From the NCBI GenBank assembly GCA_963854835.1, contig OY978525.1, forward strand, positions 64,760,907 to 64,824,906: DNA of 64,000 bases, given 5' to 3'. Shown here piece after piece: positions 20,756 to 31,923 of the stretch. The first letter of the stretch is position 1. Each line of letters begins with the position of its first letter. The stretch is from Megamerina dolium. Its lineage: Eukaryota; Arthropoda; Insecta; Diptera; Megamerinidae. A model generated the notes under the pieces. The model was not told the origin of the DNA. It was given only the letters and a program-made list of their open reading frames with translations, and did no database searches. The position numbers were made by a program, and so were the translations under genes.

Positions 20756-22223
20756 TATAACTCGTCGCTTGCATAGCGTAGTATCCGTCGATTTAAATCT
20801 AACGTACATCATTGTCAATCATGAAATCTGTGTATGTGGAGAAGTGATTGCCGGTGGGCGGCTTAGTGGCAAAGCTTGCCTGATGATGAGGTTACTGTTG
20901 TTACTACTGCTTGTTGTTGATTGACGTTGTTGATGTTGCTCGTACTAGTTTCTGCCGCCACAGTATCGAACACGATAGCACACACTCTTTTTCTTAGTTT
21001 TTCATTGACTCTAAATTCACTTTAAGATACACTTTTGTTTTTAAGTTTACATTAGTTTTATTTTCTATTTTTCTTATTTTTATCTATATATTCGATTTTG
21101 CATTAGTGTTTTTTTTATTTTAAGCTTCTAATATGATTTATATAATATTTATATCTTATTTTTAGAGCGACGCGCATTGTGGTGTGTAAATCAGAAGAAA
21201 AGAAGAAATTAGTTAAAAAAAGTGAAGGAAAAAACAGAAAAAAGAGTACATATGAAAGAAGAGAAAGAGAGAGAGAGAGCTTAAAAGGGACAGTGAAAAA
21301 GAATCACAGAATAGTAAATCGAGCGGAATGGGCGAGTTGGTAAAAATCGGTGATGCCAGATCAACCAACCCCTTCCCTCAATTTAGAAAAAGACACACAG
21401 GCAATGCGATGATATTAATTCTGTCGTAGACATTCCGCCCCCTTGCAGGATTACTGTAATGGAGACGCAAAGCCTACACCAGAGACGGTGAGGGAGGGGA
21501 AGGGAGATGAAATGAGAGAGAGAGAGAGAGATGGAGACCATTTAATTATTGAAATGAAAAAAATGCATATAAACTAAAAATACAAAGATACAAAAATAAA
21601 TTCGAAAGATTTAAATTATCTTATAAAAATAATAGTAATAATGAATAAAGAACTTAAAAATAGTATTAAAATTAATATTAATTGTGAGGGAAATGAGTTA
21701 AGGGTAACAATTTGAATGGAATAAGTTAGTTAGAAACTTAAAAAATAATACAGTACAGTATTTAAATCTATCTTATCTGCAGTAACCCAGTCCATAAGAG
21801 CGGCAAGGTGGTCAGGAAGCAGCACGGAGTGCCTATCACGATCAAAGCATCGACATAACGACTTCTCCAAAGCGTACTGTAAGTAGAAAAATATTAGTGG
21901 ACAGTAGAAAACATGGGGAACAAATGCCTTTAAGGAGAGATGGCCAATGATGAAAGTCGAGTTACTGTTGATTGTTCGAAGTTGATAGGTGAATGTCGAA
22001 TGTGGATATTGACAGTTGATTGTTGTTTTGCCACCTTTGATTTCTTTCATCTTAAGTAATAAGATTTCGTTTACGATTCTATTAGTTCCAACACGCTCGT
22101 TCTTGGAACGAGCATACGGATTTGCTGAATTGCTGTCTTCTCAACGAGGGTGAAACCATGTCAATGAAAGCCAAGATTGTGATCACCTTTATATTAAGAG
22201 TAGTGATCTTTCTTTCTTTCAGG
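20756..22223. other. Gypsy remnant and simple repeats, no clear gene
   Basis: The left part on the minus strand has Asn/Gln-rich codons and may be old gag-pol linker. GA-rich microsatellites occur at 21255-21280 and 21513-21532. On the minus strand, AAGGGGGCGGAATGTC around 21433-21448 looks like a polypurine tract running into a TG-starting LTR, so an additional LTR may begin there, but its other end is not clear. A 106-codon minus frame at 21730-22050 has no known motif. Confidence 0.4.
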
Positions 22224-22797
22224 TTATAAATTGTGAAGCCTTTTCACATGATCTTGATTCCATCGTTGATGGAAAGATAGAGAATTTAAAAACATTACCA
22301 ATGGTCTTAGACCAGATGTGAGGGAAATGGTAAATAAATGTAGTTGAGAAACCTGGAGTTTAGAGCCTCGAGTTAAGATATGCGAATTGATACTTGGAAC
22401 GAATCGATAGACTGTTAATATAGGATGTGTATAGGATGTGCGAGCCGAATGTTCTTGAATTTCCATACGCAATTCACTAATAATGCCCTCTGGCATGCCG
22501 AATGCTCTTTAAGTTTGTAGTCAATTGATTTCTGGAATTCTCCCATAGGGTTTGCATCACGGTTTTCATGAATCCAATGAGTTGACCACTCAATTCTAGT
22601 TTGCTCTCTATTCCAGCGTGCACAACTCGTATCTCGGCTTCCTCAAAGAACTCATGTTCTTCCACATTAACACCCTTAGCCTCCATCGCTTGCCTTAGCC
22701 CCACCAGTAGTACCACTTTTGCACCTGATGACGGTAGATTCATCTTTACCAACAGCTTTTTAAATTGGTCCACTTTTTGTTGGTAAATTTTCACCAT
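22224..22797 (-). pseudogene. Ty3/Gypsy gag start, decayed
   Basis: The frame from 22797 begins MVKIYQQKVDQFKKLL 6 bp downstream of the primer-binding site, where gag should start. It encodes a charged helical protein up to about 22477. A second frame continues to 22224 and suggests a frameshift. There is no zinc knuckle in what remains. The assignment rests mainly on position between primer site and pol remnants. Confidence 0.6.
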
Positions 22798-22802
22798 TTT
22801 AA

Positions 22803-22826
22803 GAGACTCCCACTTTTGACACCAAT
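22803..22826 (-). promoter_or_regulatory. Gypsy primer-binding site
   Basis: Two bases after the LTR end (minus strand) the sequence reads TGGTGTCAAAAGTGGGA. TGG as the start of an 17-nt tRNA-complementary stretch right next to an LTR is the standard primer site layout. The priming tRNA was not identified with certainty. Confidence 0.7.
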
Positions 22827-23518
22827 TGTTACTAACTCTGTTCGACCACTGGATTCTGTCAATAATAATTGCAACTATTATTTGTGTAGTGCCGTAGCTC
22901 AGTGGTTAGTGTGTTCGCCTTCTGATCTGTAGGTCGTGGTTCAATACCCGGCTGATGCATAACAAATTTAATATCGAAAAGATTTTTCTTTTGAACGGTA
23001 CCCACCTGTCGGCAAGCAATTGGCAATTCTTCCGACAGTAACAACTTGCCATGAAAAATCTTCTAAAAATAACTCTGTGACAAAGCTCAGAAAAAGTGAT
23101 GTCACAAGTGTTCTGCCGTTCGGAACCGGCTAAAATAAGTAGGTCCATTCTAATACTGTCCAAAATTTAAGACGCACAACAGTAATGGAAGAGAAGCTCG
23201 GCACTAACGTATACAACAACAATTACGTTAATCAACTATTTACAATAACTCTTTAATGTACTTGTTACTTTAACTTGATATCGTGTGATATTGCCTTTAT
23301 CACTTTCGGAATTGAATAGATTTCTTTGTCAAGCAGCCCTATTTATACTATGTGGTAACACCCCAGAATCTTCATTTATCGTAATCGAGTTTCTTCTCTT
23401 TATTTCTCGTTGGCTTGTTCTGTTTATCGCCTATTGCTTTTTATGGACATTCGTTTCAATGCTACCATTATTCGTGCTATTCACAATTAGCGATGAATAA
23501 CCATCGATACCCGTTACA
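22827..23518 (-). mobile_element. Ty3/Gypsy 5' LTR with SINE insertion
   Basis: Same family as the solo LTRs but more diverged. It begins TGTTAC at the primer-site side and ends CATCGATACCCGTTACA at 23518, followed by ATAT. Compared with the solo LTR at 23523 it lacks about 30 bp near 22833. It is split by the SINE at 22889-23203. It is the only LTR of this family here still joined to a primer site and gag. Confidence 0.78.
22889..23203 (+). mobile_element. tRNA-derived SINE, copy 2
   Basis: Starts GTGCCGTAGCTCAGTGG, a good A box, and has GGTTCAATACC as B box near 22935. The body matches copies 1 and 3. The 3' end stops after GAGAAGCTCGGC, so the conserved GTGCCACATATT end is missing. It lies inside the Gypsy LTR and is therefore younger than that insertion. 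Confidence 0.88.
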
Positions 23519-23522
23519 ATAT

Positions 23523-23960
23523 TGTTACGTTTTTATTCTGTGAGCGTTTAATTCTATTTGAATTACCTTGTTCGATCACTGGATTCTGTTAATAATAACT
23601 GCAACACTTATTTTATACAACTATATACAGCAACAATTTATTTAATAAACTCTATTTACAATCAACTCTGTTTATAATAAACTATTTACAATAACACTTT
23701 AATGTACTAGCAACTTTTGCCTCTGTATAGATGTTTGCGCAGTCACGTTCGGAATTCGATTGATTCTCACTTCTCAACACTGGCTCTATTTATACTCTGT
23801 TGGCAACACCCCAGAATCTTCCTTTATGGAGATTCTTCTCTTTCTTTCTCGTTGGCTTGTTCTGGTTATTACTTATTTCTTTTTGTTGACATTCGTTTCG
23901 ATGCTGCCAATAGTGTCAGTCACAATAGTGATGAGTAACCAACTATCGATACTCGTTACA
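23523..23960 (-). mobile_element. Solo Ty3/Gypsy LTR beside the older LTR, ATAT TSD
   Basis: 438 bp, inverted relative to the copy at 8661-9090 and very similar to it (complement of TATAAATAGAGCC at about 23788-23800). ATAT flanks both sides (23519-23522 and 23961-23964). The left ATAT is also the flank of the older LTR, so the second insertion landed exactly in the first one's target duplication. Confidence 0.87.
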
Positions 23961-24209
23961 ATATGTTTAGTCTGTAAGAATTATTGTTCATAGACTGAAA
24001 TAAATTAGTTGAATTGAGAAAAAAATAAAATTAGTAAACGTAAACGAGTGAACGAGTTCCAAAATTAAATTTATCTAAGTGTAAATTCGAATATGCATAG
24101 ATAGAGTATCTGGGATAGTCTGTATCACCGTGCGGTATGACTTGTTAGGGAATCCCATATTAAAGATATACGGAAATGTCCAATACTAACTAACCAAAAG
24201 GAGTTAAAC

Positions 24210-24545
24210 TCTTGCATGGGTTTGTTTACATATTTCCGCCGTTTCTTACAGCACTTCATCCTTGGGAGGTAATTTTTGATGACTCTCCGGCACATATCGG
24301 GCAATATCTCAGCCATAACTTGACGAATGTTTATTTTCAAAGCGTTAAGAGTTTGAGGATTATCTGCATAAACACGATACTTTGCGTAACCCCACAAAAA
24401 AAATTCCAACGGTGATAAATCGCACAATCTTGGTGGCCAATGGTGACCCAATCCCGTGGAGGTCATTTTCATGCTGTATTCCACATATAATGGTAAGGCC
24501 CAAACATTATATTGAAATAAACATTTGATCGTAATTCTAAACAAA
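24210..24545 (-). pseudogene. Tc1/mariner transposase C-terminal remnant
   Basis: The minus frame contains HHWPPRLCDLSPLEFFLWGY, which carries the third catalytic Asp region of a Tc1/mariner transposase. VYADNPQTLNALKINIRQVM and NYLPRMKCC follow, a C-terminal tail common in insect members of this group. The first two catalytic Asp regions are not visible upstream. It is a different subfamily from the remnant at 6.7 kb, which has HDNAPSH and YSPD. Confidence 0.8.
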
Positions 24546-24781
24546 AGTGTGTTTTATTTACGTTTATTTTCGGAACCGCAAAATGGATAACCCAGTAGTA
24601 CTACAAGGAATTCACGTAGTATTCTCTTGTTTAATATGGAGCAAAAGGGGAAGATAGTAGATGAATTTACGGCATACTTTGAGAGTAAGCTTGACGCACA
24701 AGAACTGCGCGATTTGCAGTCTCCGTAGTAATGTAGAGAGCGCAAGAGTATAATCAGGAATACTTCTTAAAGTGTTACATG

Positions 24782-25018
24782 TGTAGGATCAAGGAGCCTT
24801 TTCCTTAACCGCACGAATTTGGTATAGCAATAATAGCAATTAATTTTCTTGTGTATCGATCAAAAACGATGCGTTGAGTTTCAACATGTACAAAGCAAAA
24901 GAGAATTAAAAATAACAGCATTAAGCACAGCATTATAAGTATATAAGAAAAGCATAATAGACAAATAGCAAAGCAAACAATTGAGTGGTTTTATGATTTG
25001 TTAATCTATGACTCAACA
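24782..25018 (-). repeat. BEL 3' LTR
   Basis: 237 bp, the downstream LTR of the minus-strand BEL. It shares ends and most sequence with the 5' LTR but lacks the segment around CAACCGTATTACTGATTC. The polypurine-like stretch just inside, GGGGCCGGGATG on minus, is where plus-strand priming would occur. Confidence 0.88.
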
Positions 25019-25042
25019 TCCCGGCCCCGTTTGAAAGACCTT

Positions 25043-28000
25043 TCAAACAGGTAACACAGCAATCTTATGGATAGGACGACGAATGATGCCTCTTATGGTA
25101 CGGATATCAACAACTCGAATGCGCGAATCTCTACCAGGTATGCAGTTGACAACTTTACCCAAGTGCCAATGCTGAGGAGGAACGTTATCTTCATGAATGA
25201 TGACCATTGTTCCATTTGTGACGTTTGAGTGATCAGCTGACCATTTTGTGCGCATTTGAAGCTCGTTGATATAATCATGTGACCATTTTTTCCAAAACGA
25301 TTGTTTGATGGCGGTAATGCGAGACCATTTGTCGAGACAGTTGATGTTGGACGACACATTACGCTCCGGAAGTGCCTTAAAATTAGCACCAATAATAAAA
25401 TGGCCTGGAGTAAGTGCTTCGAAGTCGCTCGGGTCAGTTGGAAGTGGTGTTATAGGACGAGAGTTGAGAATTGCTTCAATTTCGATCAAGACTGTTGTCA
25501 TTTCCTCATATGTTAGCCTTGTGTTTTTCAAGCTGCGGTTCAAATGACCCTTAGCTGACTTTACAGTGGCCTCCCAAATGCCGCCAAAGTGATGTGCTCT
25601 AGGAGGAATGAAATGAAAGTTTATAAATTCATTAGCGCAATACTTAACAATCGCATCTTGATGCCCTCTATCAAAGAGAAAAGCCTTTAAATCCATGAGT
25701 TTGTTCCTTGCACCAACAAAGTTCGTTGCGTTGTCACAAAAAATATCAGAAGGCAAGCCTCTGCGGCCGATAAATCGCTTTAGTGATGCTAAAAAGGCAT
25801 TTGTTGACAAGTCTGTCACAAGTTCAATGTGTACCGCCTTGGAAGCCAACCAAATAAAAATGGCGATGTAAGCCTTGTAAGATGTTTTTCCTCTAATAAG
25901 GAGATAGATATCGACAGGGCCGCAAAAATCAACACCGCATCGTGCAAAAGGGCGTGAAGGCGTCAAACGCTCAACTGGTAAATTTCCCATAATTTGTTGT
26001 AGCAATTTCTGACCTCGTGTCTCGCAATGTCTCGTGCGTTTACAATCCAAAATTCGAGGCGAATCAGAGCAAGTAATGCTTTGGGACCAGCGTGATAATT
26101 TTTGAGATGCAAATGCCGAACGTATCGCTTGACGAATTCGCACTTGCGAGGTAGTAGAATTGGATGCTTGCGGTTTTCTGATAAGTCAGCTAATTCGAGT
26201 TGCCCGCCGACTTTTAGCAACGGAAAATCTCCACTATCATCGATGGAAGGATTTAAGTACCGCAAAGTGCCAGTCGCTGTCAACTCTCTCTTTAGCAGAT
26301 GAATGTCTTCAGTGAAATAGTGTTGTTGTATGTTCGATACGATGCATCGTAAAGCATGTTGCAACTCCTGAGGGGAAAGAGGTTTTAGTTGTTGTTTATT
26401 TTGCGAAGGCTTGCGTAAATTCGTGTAAAAACGAAACATTCAAGCAATGAGACGAACGCTATGTAAATATGAACTACATCTGTCAACAACATCAATTACA
26501 CAATTTGTTACCACGACCATCTTGTACGCTGCCTTTCGCTTTTCCTTTTCAACTACTTCCATGTCTATTTCGCTACAGTTATCTTTGGGCCAATTTTGTA
26601 TGTCTTCATAGAGAAACGGTGGTCCGGTGTACCGTGTAGATTTGCAAAGTTCATCAACAGAGCTGCCTCTAGATACAATGTCGGCTGCATTGCAGTGCGT
26701 TGTGACGTGTCCCCAGTGGGAATCAGCTGTGAGAGCTTGAATTTCAGATACTCGATTAATTTAATTTTTGCAACAAGCCGAGAGAGGAGTAGAGCTCCGC
26801 AAAGTTCTAGTTTCGGCAGCGATTGCTTTTTAATTGGTGCTACTCTAGACTTTGCTGTAAGAAGATGAACATTGATGTTGCCGTACTTATCCACCACACG
26901 AGTATATATGCAACAGCCGTACGCGCGAATAGATGAATCGCAAAATCCATGGAGTTGAAATGACAGCTCATCTGCTGAAAGGCAATATCTTGGAATGGAA
27001 ATTGGCGAAAGTTCTGATAAACTATTTATGAAATTATTCCAAGCAGAGTATATGTTTTGTGGAACAGATTCACTCCATTCAAGCTTAAGAAGCCACAATT
27101 CCTGGATAATTATTTTTGCCGATATAATAAGAGGAGCTAAAAGTCCCAATAGATCAAAAATCGAAGAGGCAATGGAAAGAATTGATCGCTTTGTAATTTT
27201 GTTTGTTATAGCTAGTTTCGACTTTGGTATGAATGAAAACAAAAGGACGACTTTATTTTGGTCCAGTTAAGCCCAAGAGCACTTGTCATTGAGGTATCGA
27301 AGTTCAAGTCTTTTGGAGTTTTATCGTTTCTATATTGCTCATGATTGGAATGCCACTTTGTTAGTTCGAATTGTCCTAGTTTTAGAAGGTCTGTCACTTC
27401 ATGTTTAATTTAAGAAAGCATCGCCACAGAATCAGCACCGCATATAAGATCATCAACGTAGAAAGATGTTTTAACTGTTCTTGAACCTATTTCATATTGA
27501 GAAGCATGTCGATCGGCTAAGTATATCAAGCTTCGCAGAGCTAAATATGGCGCTGCAGCCATGCCGTAAGCTACTGTATTTAGCTGATAAGTGTGAATTT
27601 CAGTATCTGGCGAATTCCTCCATAGTATATATTGAAACTTGCGATCTTTGGGAGCCATGAGTACCTGCCTGTACATTTTTGTGATGTCAGCCGTAAGAAC
27701 GAAGCGATAGAGACGAAAACGAAGGAGAAGTATTACCAAATCACTCTGAAGAGTTGGTCCAACCATTTGAATCTCATTTAGAGATTTTTGTGAAGTGGTG
27801 CGACAGAAAGCGTCAAACACAACCCTCAATTTTGTTGTAGTGCTTGATGGCCTTAAAACGCAATGATGAAGAATGTAGTAGTGAGGCTCATTTAGGTTAG
27901 GGTTCTTTTTTAAAGTCATGTGGCCCAATTTCTCATATTCTTCCATGAAAGCTACATATTGCTCTTTGAGCTCTGGAGAAAGGGATAAACGACGTTTTTG

Positions 28001-28619
28001 TGCAACAAACCTTCTCAATGCCATGTCATATGAATTTCCAAAGCATAAAGGATCATCTTTGAACGGCAAGCCAACCACGATCCTGCCATCGCGGTTTTGA
28101 TAGACTGTTTCAGTGTACAAACGCTCACAACTGTGTTGCTCACTAGTCCACACATCCACAGTGTTCGAAATTTCTTCGATTTTCCAAAAGCGTTCTAGTT
28201 TTTCGTCCAATGAGTCATCGCATGTTAGCAAGCATGTGGAGGTTTTCGCGCTAGGGTGCCTTTGAAATCGACCCGATACAACCCAACCTAATAGCGTTTT
28301 CTGCAAAACAGGCAAGTTTTCGCCAAGTCGAATCTGGCCAACAGAGAGGAGGCTGAAAAAGATTTCTGTTCCTAGAAGTAAATCAACACATTTCGATTTG
28401 TAGACTTCGTTATCAGCGAGATCAGTATTCTTTGGAATATTCCAAGACGAGATGTCTATTTCTACCTCTGGTTGATAAGCAATGTGCGAAGTGACACAGA
28501 ATGTTAAAGGAAGTTCAAACCCAGTAGTTCGTGATTTTCTGGTGGATGAAGTTTTATACTTGATGTTGGCTGGCGTATTTCCAATACTGTAAATAGTAAT
28601 ATTGTGTTTACCTCTGGGT
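25043..28619 (-). pseudogene. BEL/Pao pol polyprotein, frameshifted
   Basis: From upstream: VLQKTLLGWVVSGRF at about 28310, then LRVVFDAF and FYVDDLICGADS (the RT catalytic YVDD, about 27440-27480). A stop codon follows at about 27410. SIFDLLGLLAPLI and KSRVAPIKKQSLPKLELCGA (RNase H region) lie at 27242-26565. An integrase zinc-finger-like part (HLHLKNYHAG) is near 26110. The integrase core has VDFCGPVDIY, FCDNATNFVGA and GGIWEATVKSAK, giving the D, D and E residues, and ends in a tail region with RRPIHKIAVLPV near 25043. At least four frame changes separate these pieces, so no full polyprotein can be made. The stretch 28316-28619 would hold the protease. Confidence 0.9.
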
Positions 28620-28621
28620 AG

Positions 28622-30046
28622 TTAAAGCCTTTGAGAAAAATCATCAGTGATAAAATTCACTTGCGAACAAGAATCTAATAAAGCTCTGCCCAGCCTGTAA
28701 CCACCTGAAGCGTCACGAACAAATATCATAGTTGTGGCGAGAATTATATGATCCATTGAAGAGTTGTTTATGTGTGTATGTACAGTGGCATCTCTGGCAG
28801 CGGCATCTCTTGAAGTAGATGGTAAAATTGACATTGATGGCGATAGTGGCATAGTGCGTGTTGATGTTTCTGCTGATACCGCAGCGGCATTACGATGAAG
28901 CAGGCTATGATGCTGACGAGCGCAAAATTTGCATCTATGTAATGATGGGCAACGCGAAAGTTGATGTCCCTTGGTGATACAGTTAAGGCAAAGATTCAGC
29001 TTCTTTAGGTGCTCAAAACGTTGAATGATTTCAAGAGCTTTGAAACGTTCACAAGCGTGAATTTTGTGACTGGAGCTGGAGCAAAATAAGCATTGAGAAT
29101 TGGAGCAAGCGAATGAATAGCCTCTTTGTTGCTTTTTAGGCTTGAAAATTTTACCACTGTTGTTGCTTTCCATAACATGATTCTGATGGCTATCAAGTGA
29201 TTCGATATTGGCAATGTCTCTCTAAAATGTTCGTACAGTCTTCCCAAGAGGGAAGTTTCTTAAAATCTAAGGATTCTTTCCACTTCCGATTAGTATGTTC
29301 TTTAGTCTTTTACAAAACTAAGTATATAAGCATGGCTTGCGCAATTTCCTTTTCCGTGCGCAAGGACAGAAGAGAACCATAGATAGCTGAAGCATTGTCT
29401 ACGAGACTTCGCAATTGATGACCACTTGACTTGGAAACTGAAGGCAATTCGAAAAGCGAGGTAATATTTTCAAGGAATATTAGAGTAGCATTATCATAAC
29501 GAGCGTTTAGTCGCTCTAACCCTTAGGGTAATTTTCATTAGTAACCTGGAAAGCATTGACGGTTTCTAATGCTTGCCCTTGGAGACAGTTTCGTAGGTGG
29601 TTAAATTTCTCTATGTTAGATAAGCTGAGCTCACGATCAATGATTTGTTTAAACGAAGTTATAAAATTTCGATATTCATAATATCTGCCGCTAAAAGAAG
29701 TCAACTTTAAATGCGGCAGCTTAGAATTTTGAATAGGCATTATGCAAGTATTTTCAGAAGACGTTGTAGCGTTTAAGTCTTCGCCTAATTGCGATTGTAT
29801 GGCTGATTTTGTAGTGATATACAAATCTTCTAAATCAGCGCGAGTATTATCATCTATATAAAGCTTTGTTTGTTTGAATTGTGAGAATTTGCTTGAAGTA
29901 TGATTCCAGAATTCCTAAGCGACATTTCAGTTCAGCTACAGAAAAATTTTCCCTTCTCCTCGCACACTCGCTTCATCGATGTTTTTAATGCGCGTTATAC
30001 TCTTCCTTGTACTAGAGCGCTGTTGCTTTAACTCTTCTAAAGACAT
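28622..30046 (-). pseudogene. BEL/Pao gag, unit 1
   Basis: Starts MSLEELKQQRSSTRKSI at 30046. A capsid-like segment follows (LPHLKLTSFSGRYYEYRNFI, typical of BEL gag), then three Cys-rich motifs: CLFCSSSSHKIHAC and CLNCITKGHQLSRC, both CX2CX4HX4C, and CKFCARQHH. Frame breaks occur near 29950 (shared by all four units), near 29520 (shared with unit 2) and near 29200-29370. After the knuckles the frame passes into the protease region. Gag would form the particle that packages element RNA. Confidence 0.85.
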
Positions 30047-30734
30047 CTTGAAGTAAAGTGCACAGACAATGTTGAAGTAAGGTGATAAGCGACGAAAATG
30101 TAGCGCAACGAGACGAAATATAGTGTGCAATTAACGTCAAGTGAATTAATTGTTCTCTACGCGATCTCAGCGGCAAGCAATGATATGAAGTCAAAGAAAT
30201 TGAATATTTATATGCAGGTGGAGATAATTAAACGATGAAAGAGCAGCGATAGAGGCAACTGTAAGGTGTAGTAAGCTATGGCGCAACAATGTGACTGTAC
30301 TGTACGAAGAACCTTTGTATTGATGAGCGTGAAGAACAAAAAAAACGAAATAGCGAAAGCAGCACAACAACAACTGAGTTAATGCGTCAAAGCAAACAGT
30401 AAATTGTATCTAACTGTTTTTAAGCAAATTTTAGTTTTTGTTGGAAATTTCCATGCAACAAGTAACGTTTCCTCGTCGTATCTAGCTGGTACAGTACCGA
30501 AAAATGTTACCTCTCCAAATGTACTTGTATTCTTTTATATCAAATAGTTTTATTTTTTACAGCAATCATTTAATTATGAATCGAACGATGAAACCAAATT
30601 TGAATAGCAACTATATTGCTATATTTATTTATATATTTATGTGGTAGCAGCGATGAATTTCGCGAGTAAAATTTTCAATTAATTTAATTTATTTTATTCG
30701 ATTCGCGCCCCACGAAAAATGGGGCTCCAAAAAA

Positions 30735-31028
30735 TGTAGGATCAAGGAGCCTTTTCCTTAACCACACGAATTTGGTATAGCAATAATAGCAATTGATTTC
30801 TTATATATCAATCAAAAACGATGCGTTTAGTTTCCAGTCAACCGTATTACTGATTCATTATATTGAGTTCAATTTTAACATGTACAAAGCAAAAGAGAAT
30901 TAAAAATAACAGCATTAAGCACAGCATAATAAGTATATAAGAAATATATATACATACATAAGCATAATAGACAAATAGCAAAGCAAACAATTGAGTGGTT
31001 TTATGATTTGTTAATCTATGACTCAACA
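30735..31028 (-). repeat. BEL 5' LTR
   Basis: 294 bp with TG...CA ends. Copies in the later units are nearly identical. Directly inside it (minus strand) lie TTTTTTGGAGCCCC and a GC-rich stretch ending GGGGCGCGAATCG, the expected place for the primer-binding site, though the tRNA was not identified. Confidence 0.85.
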
Positions 31029-31387
31029 ACATGGATGCTAAGAAGTACGATGTGGGCGACTTAACAGTAGTAAGAAATGCAGACACTGCCGTTGATACTA
31101 ACATAAAACTTATACCCAAGCATAAGGGGCTTCACGTCATATATAAAATTCTTGGGCACGATAGATAAGTTGTCCGGAACCAAGAAAATTGTCAATTAAC
31201 CCAATGTAGTTGAGGTAAATAGAATGCGGAAGTAGCTTTAGCAAAGCATAAAGGCTGGACCTGTCGAAGAGCAAAGCATTACTATGGACTAGGCAAAGAC
31301 TTTGTAACTAATTCATAACTAAATATGTATATAAGTTTAGATATGATACATTGTAAAATTAAGCTGTTCATCGAGGTCAACTAAAGT

Positions 31388-31831
31388 GTCAGATTGGCGG
31401 AGTTGTTAAAATGAAAAAAAGAGGCACGCTGCTAACAAAGAAGCAAAGGTACAATAGTTTCAGTCACTTTAATTCGTTTTATTTGTCTTACTAGTATAAT
31501 AATATGTATGTACATATATTAAACGTATCGTTTAATAAGTCCCGGGACTAACCAAAAGGTGGCACTACAAATACCATAACCTTATTTTTTTTGGATAGTA
31601 CCCACTGTAGGGTTAGAAGCGTTTTTCATAACCGCGCAAATGTTCAAAAGCAAAAAACAACAACCGATGAAGGGCCGGGCCAATCTCCTTTGCAAGATAT
31701 GCACACTTGGTGGTTCAGTTGTTAGACTAATTTATTTTAGTAAATTTAATTTCTTTTATACATTCCTTAGCTTATGTATGCTAATACATAATCACTCTCA
31801 CTTCGAAATATAATTCATTGTTGTTGGTTAC
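31388..31831 (+). repeat. Candidate Gypsy 3' LTR after the integrase tail
   Basis: Follows the integrase remnant. It begins TGTCAGATTGGCGGAG and could end GTTGGTTACA. It reads TG...CA and contains an AATAAG/AATAAT-rich 3' part. No second copy is present in the window outside the repeat units, so the ends are a guess. Confidence 0.4.
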
Positions 31832-31923
31832 ATTATTCGATAATTGATATACATACATATTGTTATAGAGATTAATAAAGAGAAAGATATGAGCGCAGGT
31901 TAGTGGTAGGCTAATGATGCAAC

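Larger units (their letters stand above)
24782..31028 (-). mobile_element. BEL/Pao retrotransposon, complete but defective
   Basis: About 6.25 kb with LTRs of 237 bp (3') and 294 bp (5'), both starting TGTAGGATCAAGGAGCC and ending CTATGACTCAACA on the plus strand. The 5-bp duplication ACATG flanks it (24777-24781 and 31029-31033). Gag and pol read on minus in the BEL order protease, RT, RNase H, integrase. Several frameshifts and stops disable it. The two LTRs differ by indels of about 45 and 12 bp, so it is not a new insertion, or its ends have recombined with another copy. It is inserted in a Gypsy integrase sequence. Confidence 0.92.
24630..31310 (+). pseudogene. Ty3/Gypsy integrase C-terminus, split by the BEL element
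   Basis: Plus-strand codons before the BEL (KGKIVDEFTAYFESKLDA, then in another frame QEYNQEYFLKCYM at 24741-24781) continue after it as DAKKYDVGDLTVVRNADTA at 31034-31090. KLIPKHKGLHVIYKILGHDR follows up to about 31170, then stops. This is the tail of a Gypsy integrase: the GPY/F-type region after the catalytic core. The frame across the insertion is restored exactly when one copy of the ACATG duplication is removed. The element is otherwise dead. Further copies of the right half occur in each repeat unit. Confidence 0.82.

Noticed and set aside
21430..21450. A further LTR retroelement boundary (polypurine tract plus TG start)
   Set aside because: Kept only as a remark in the region entry. 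The opposite LTR end and a partner LTR could not be found.
24782..31028. An envelope gene that would make the BEL element virus-like
   Set aside because: Nothing lies between the integrase tail and the 3' LTR except about 25 bp, so there is no room for env.
31388..31831. A second BEL LTR in this position
   Set aside because: Sequence does not match the BEL LTR. It follows a Gypsy integrase tail, so a Gypsy LTR is more likely.
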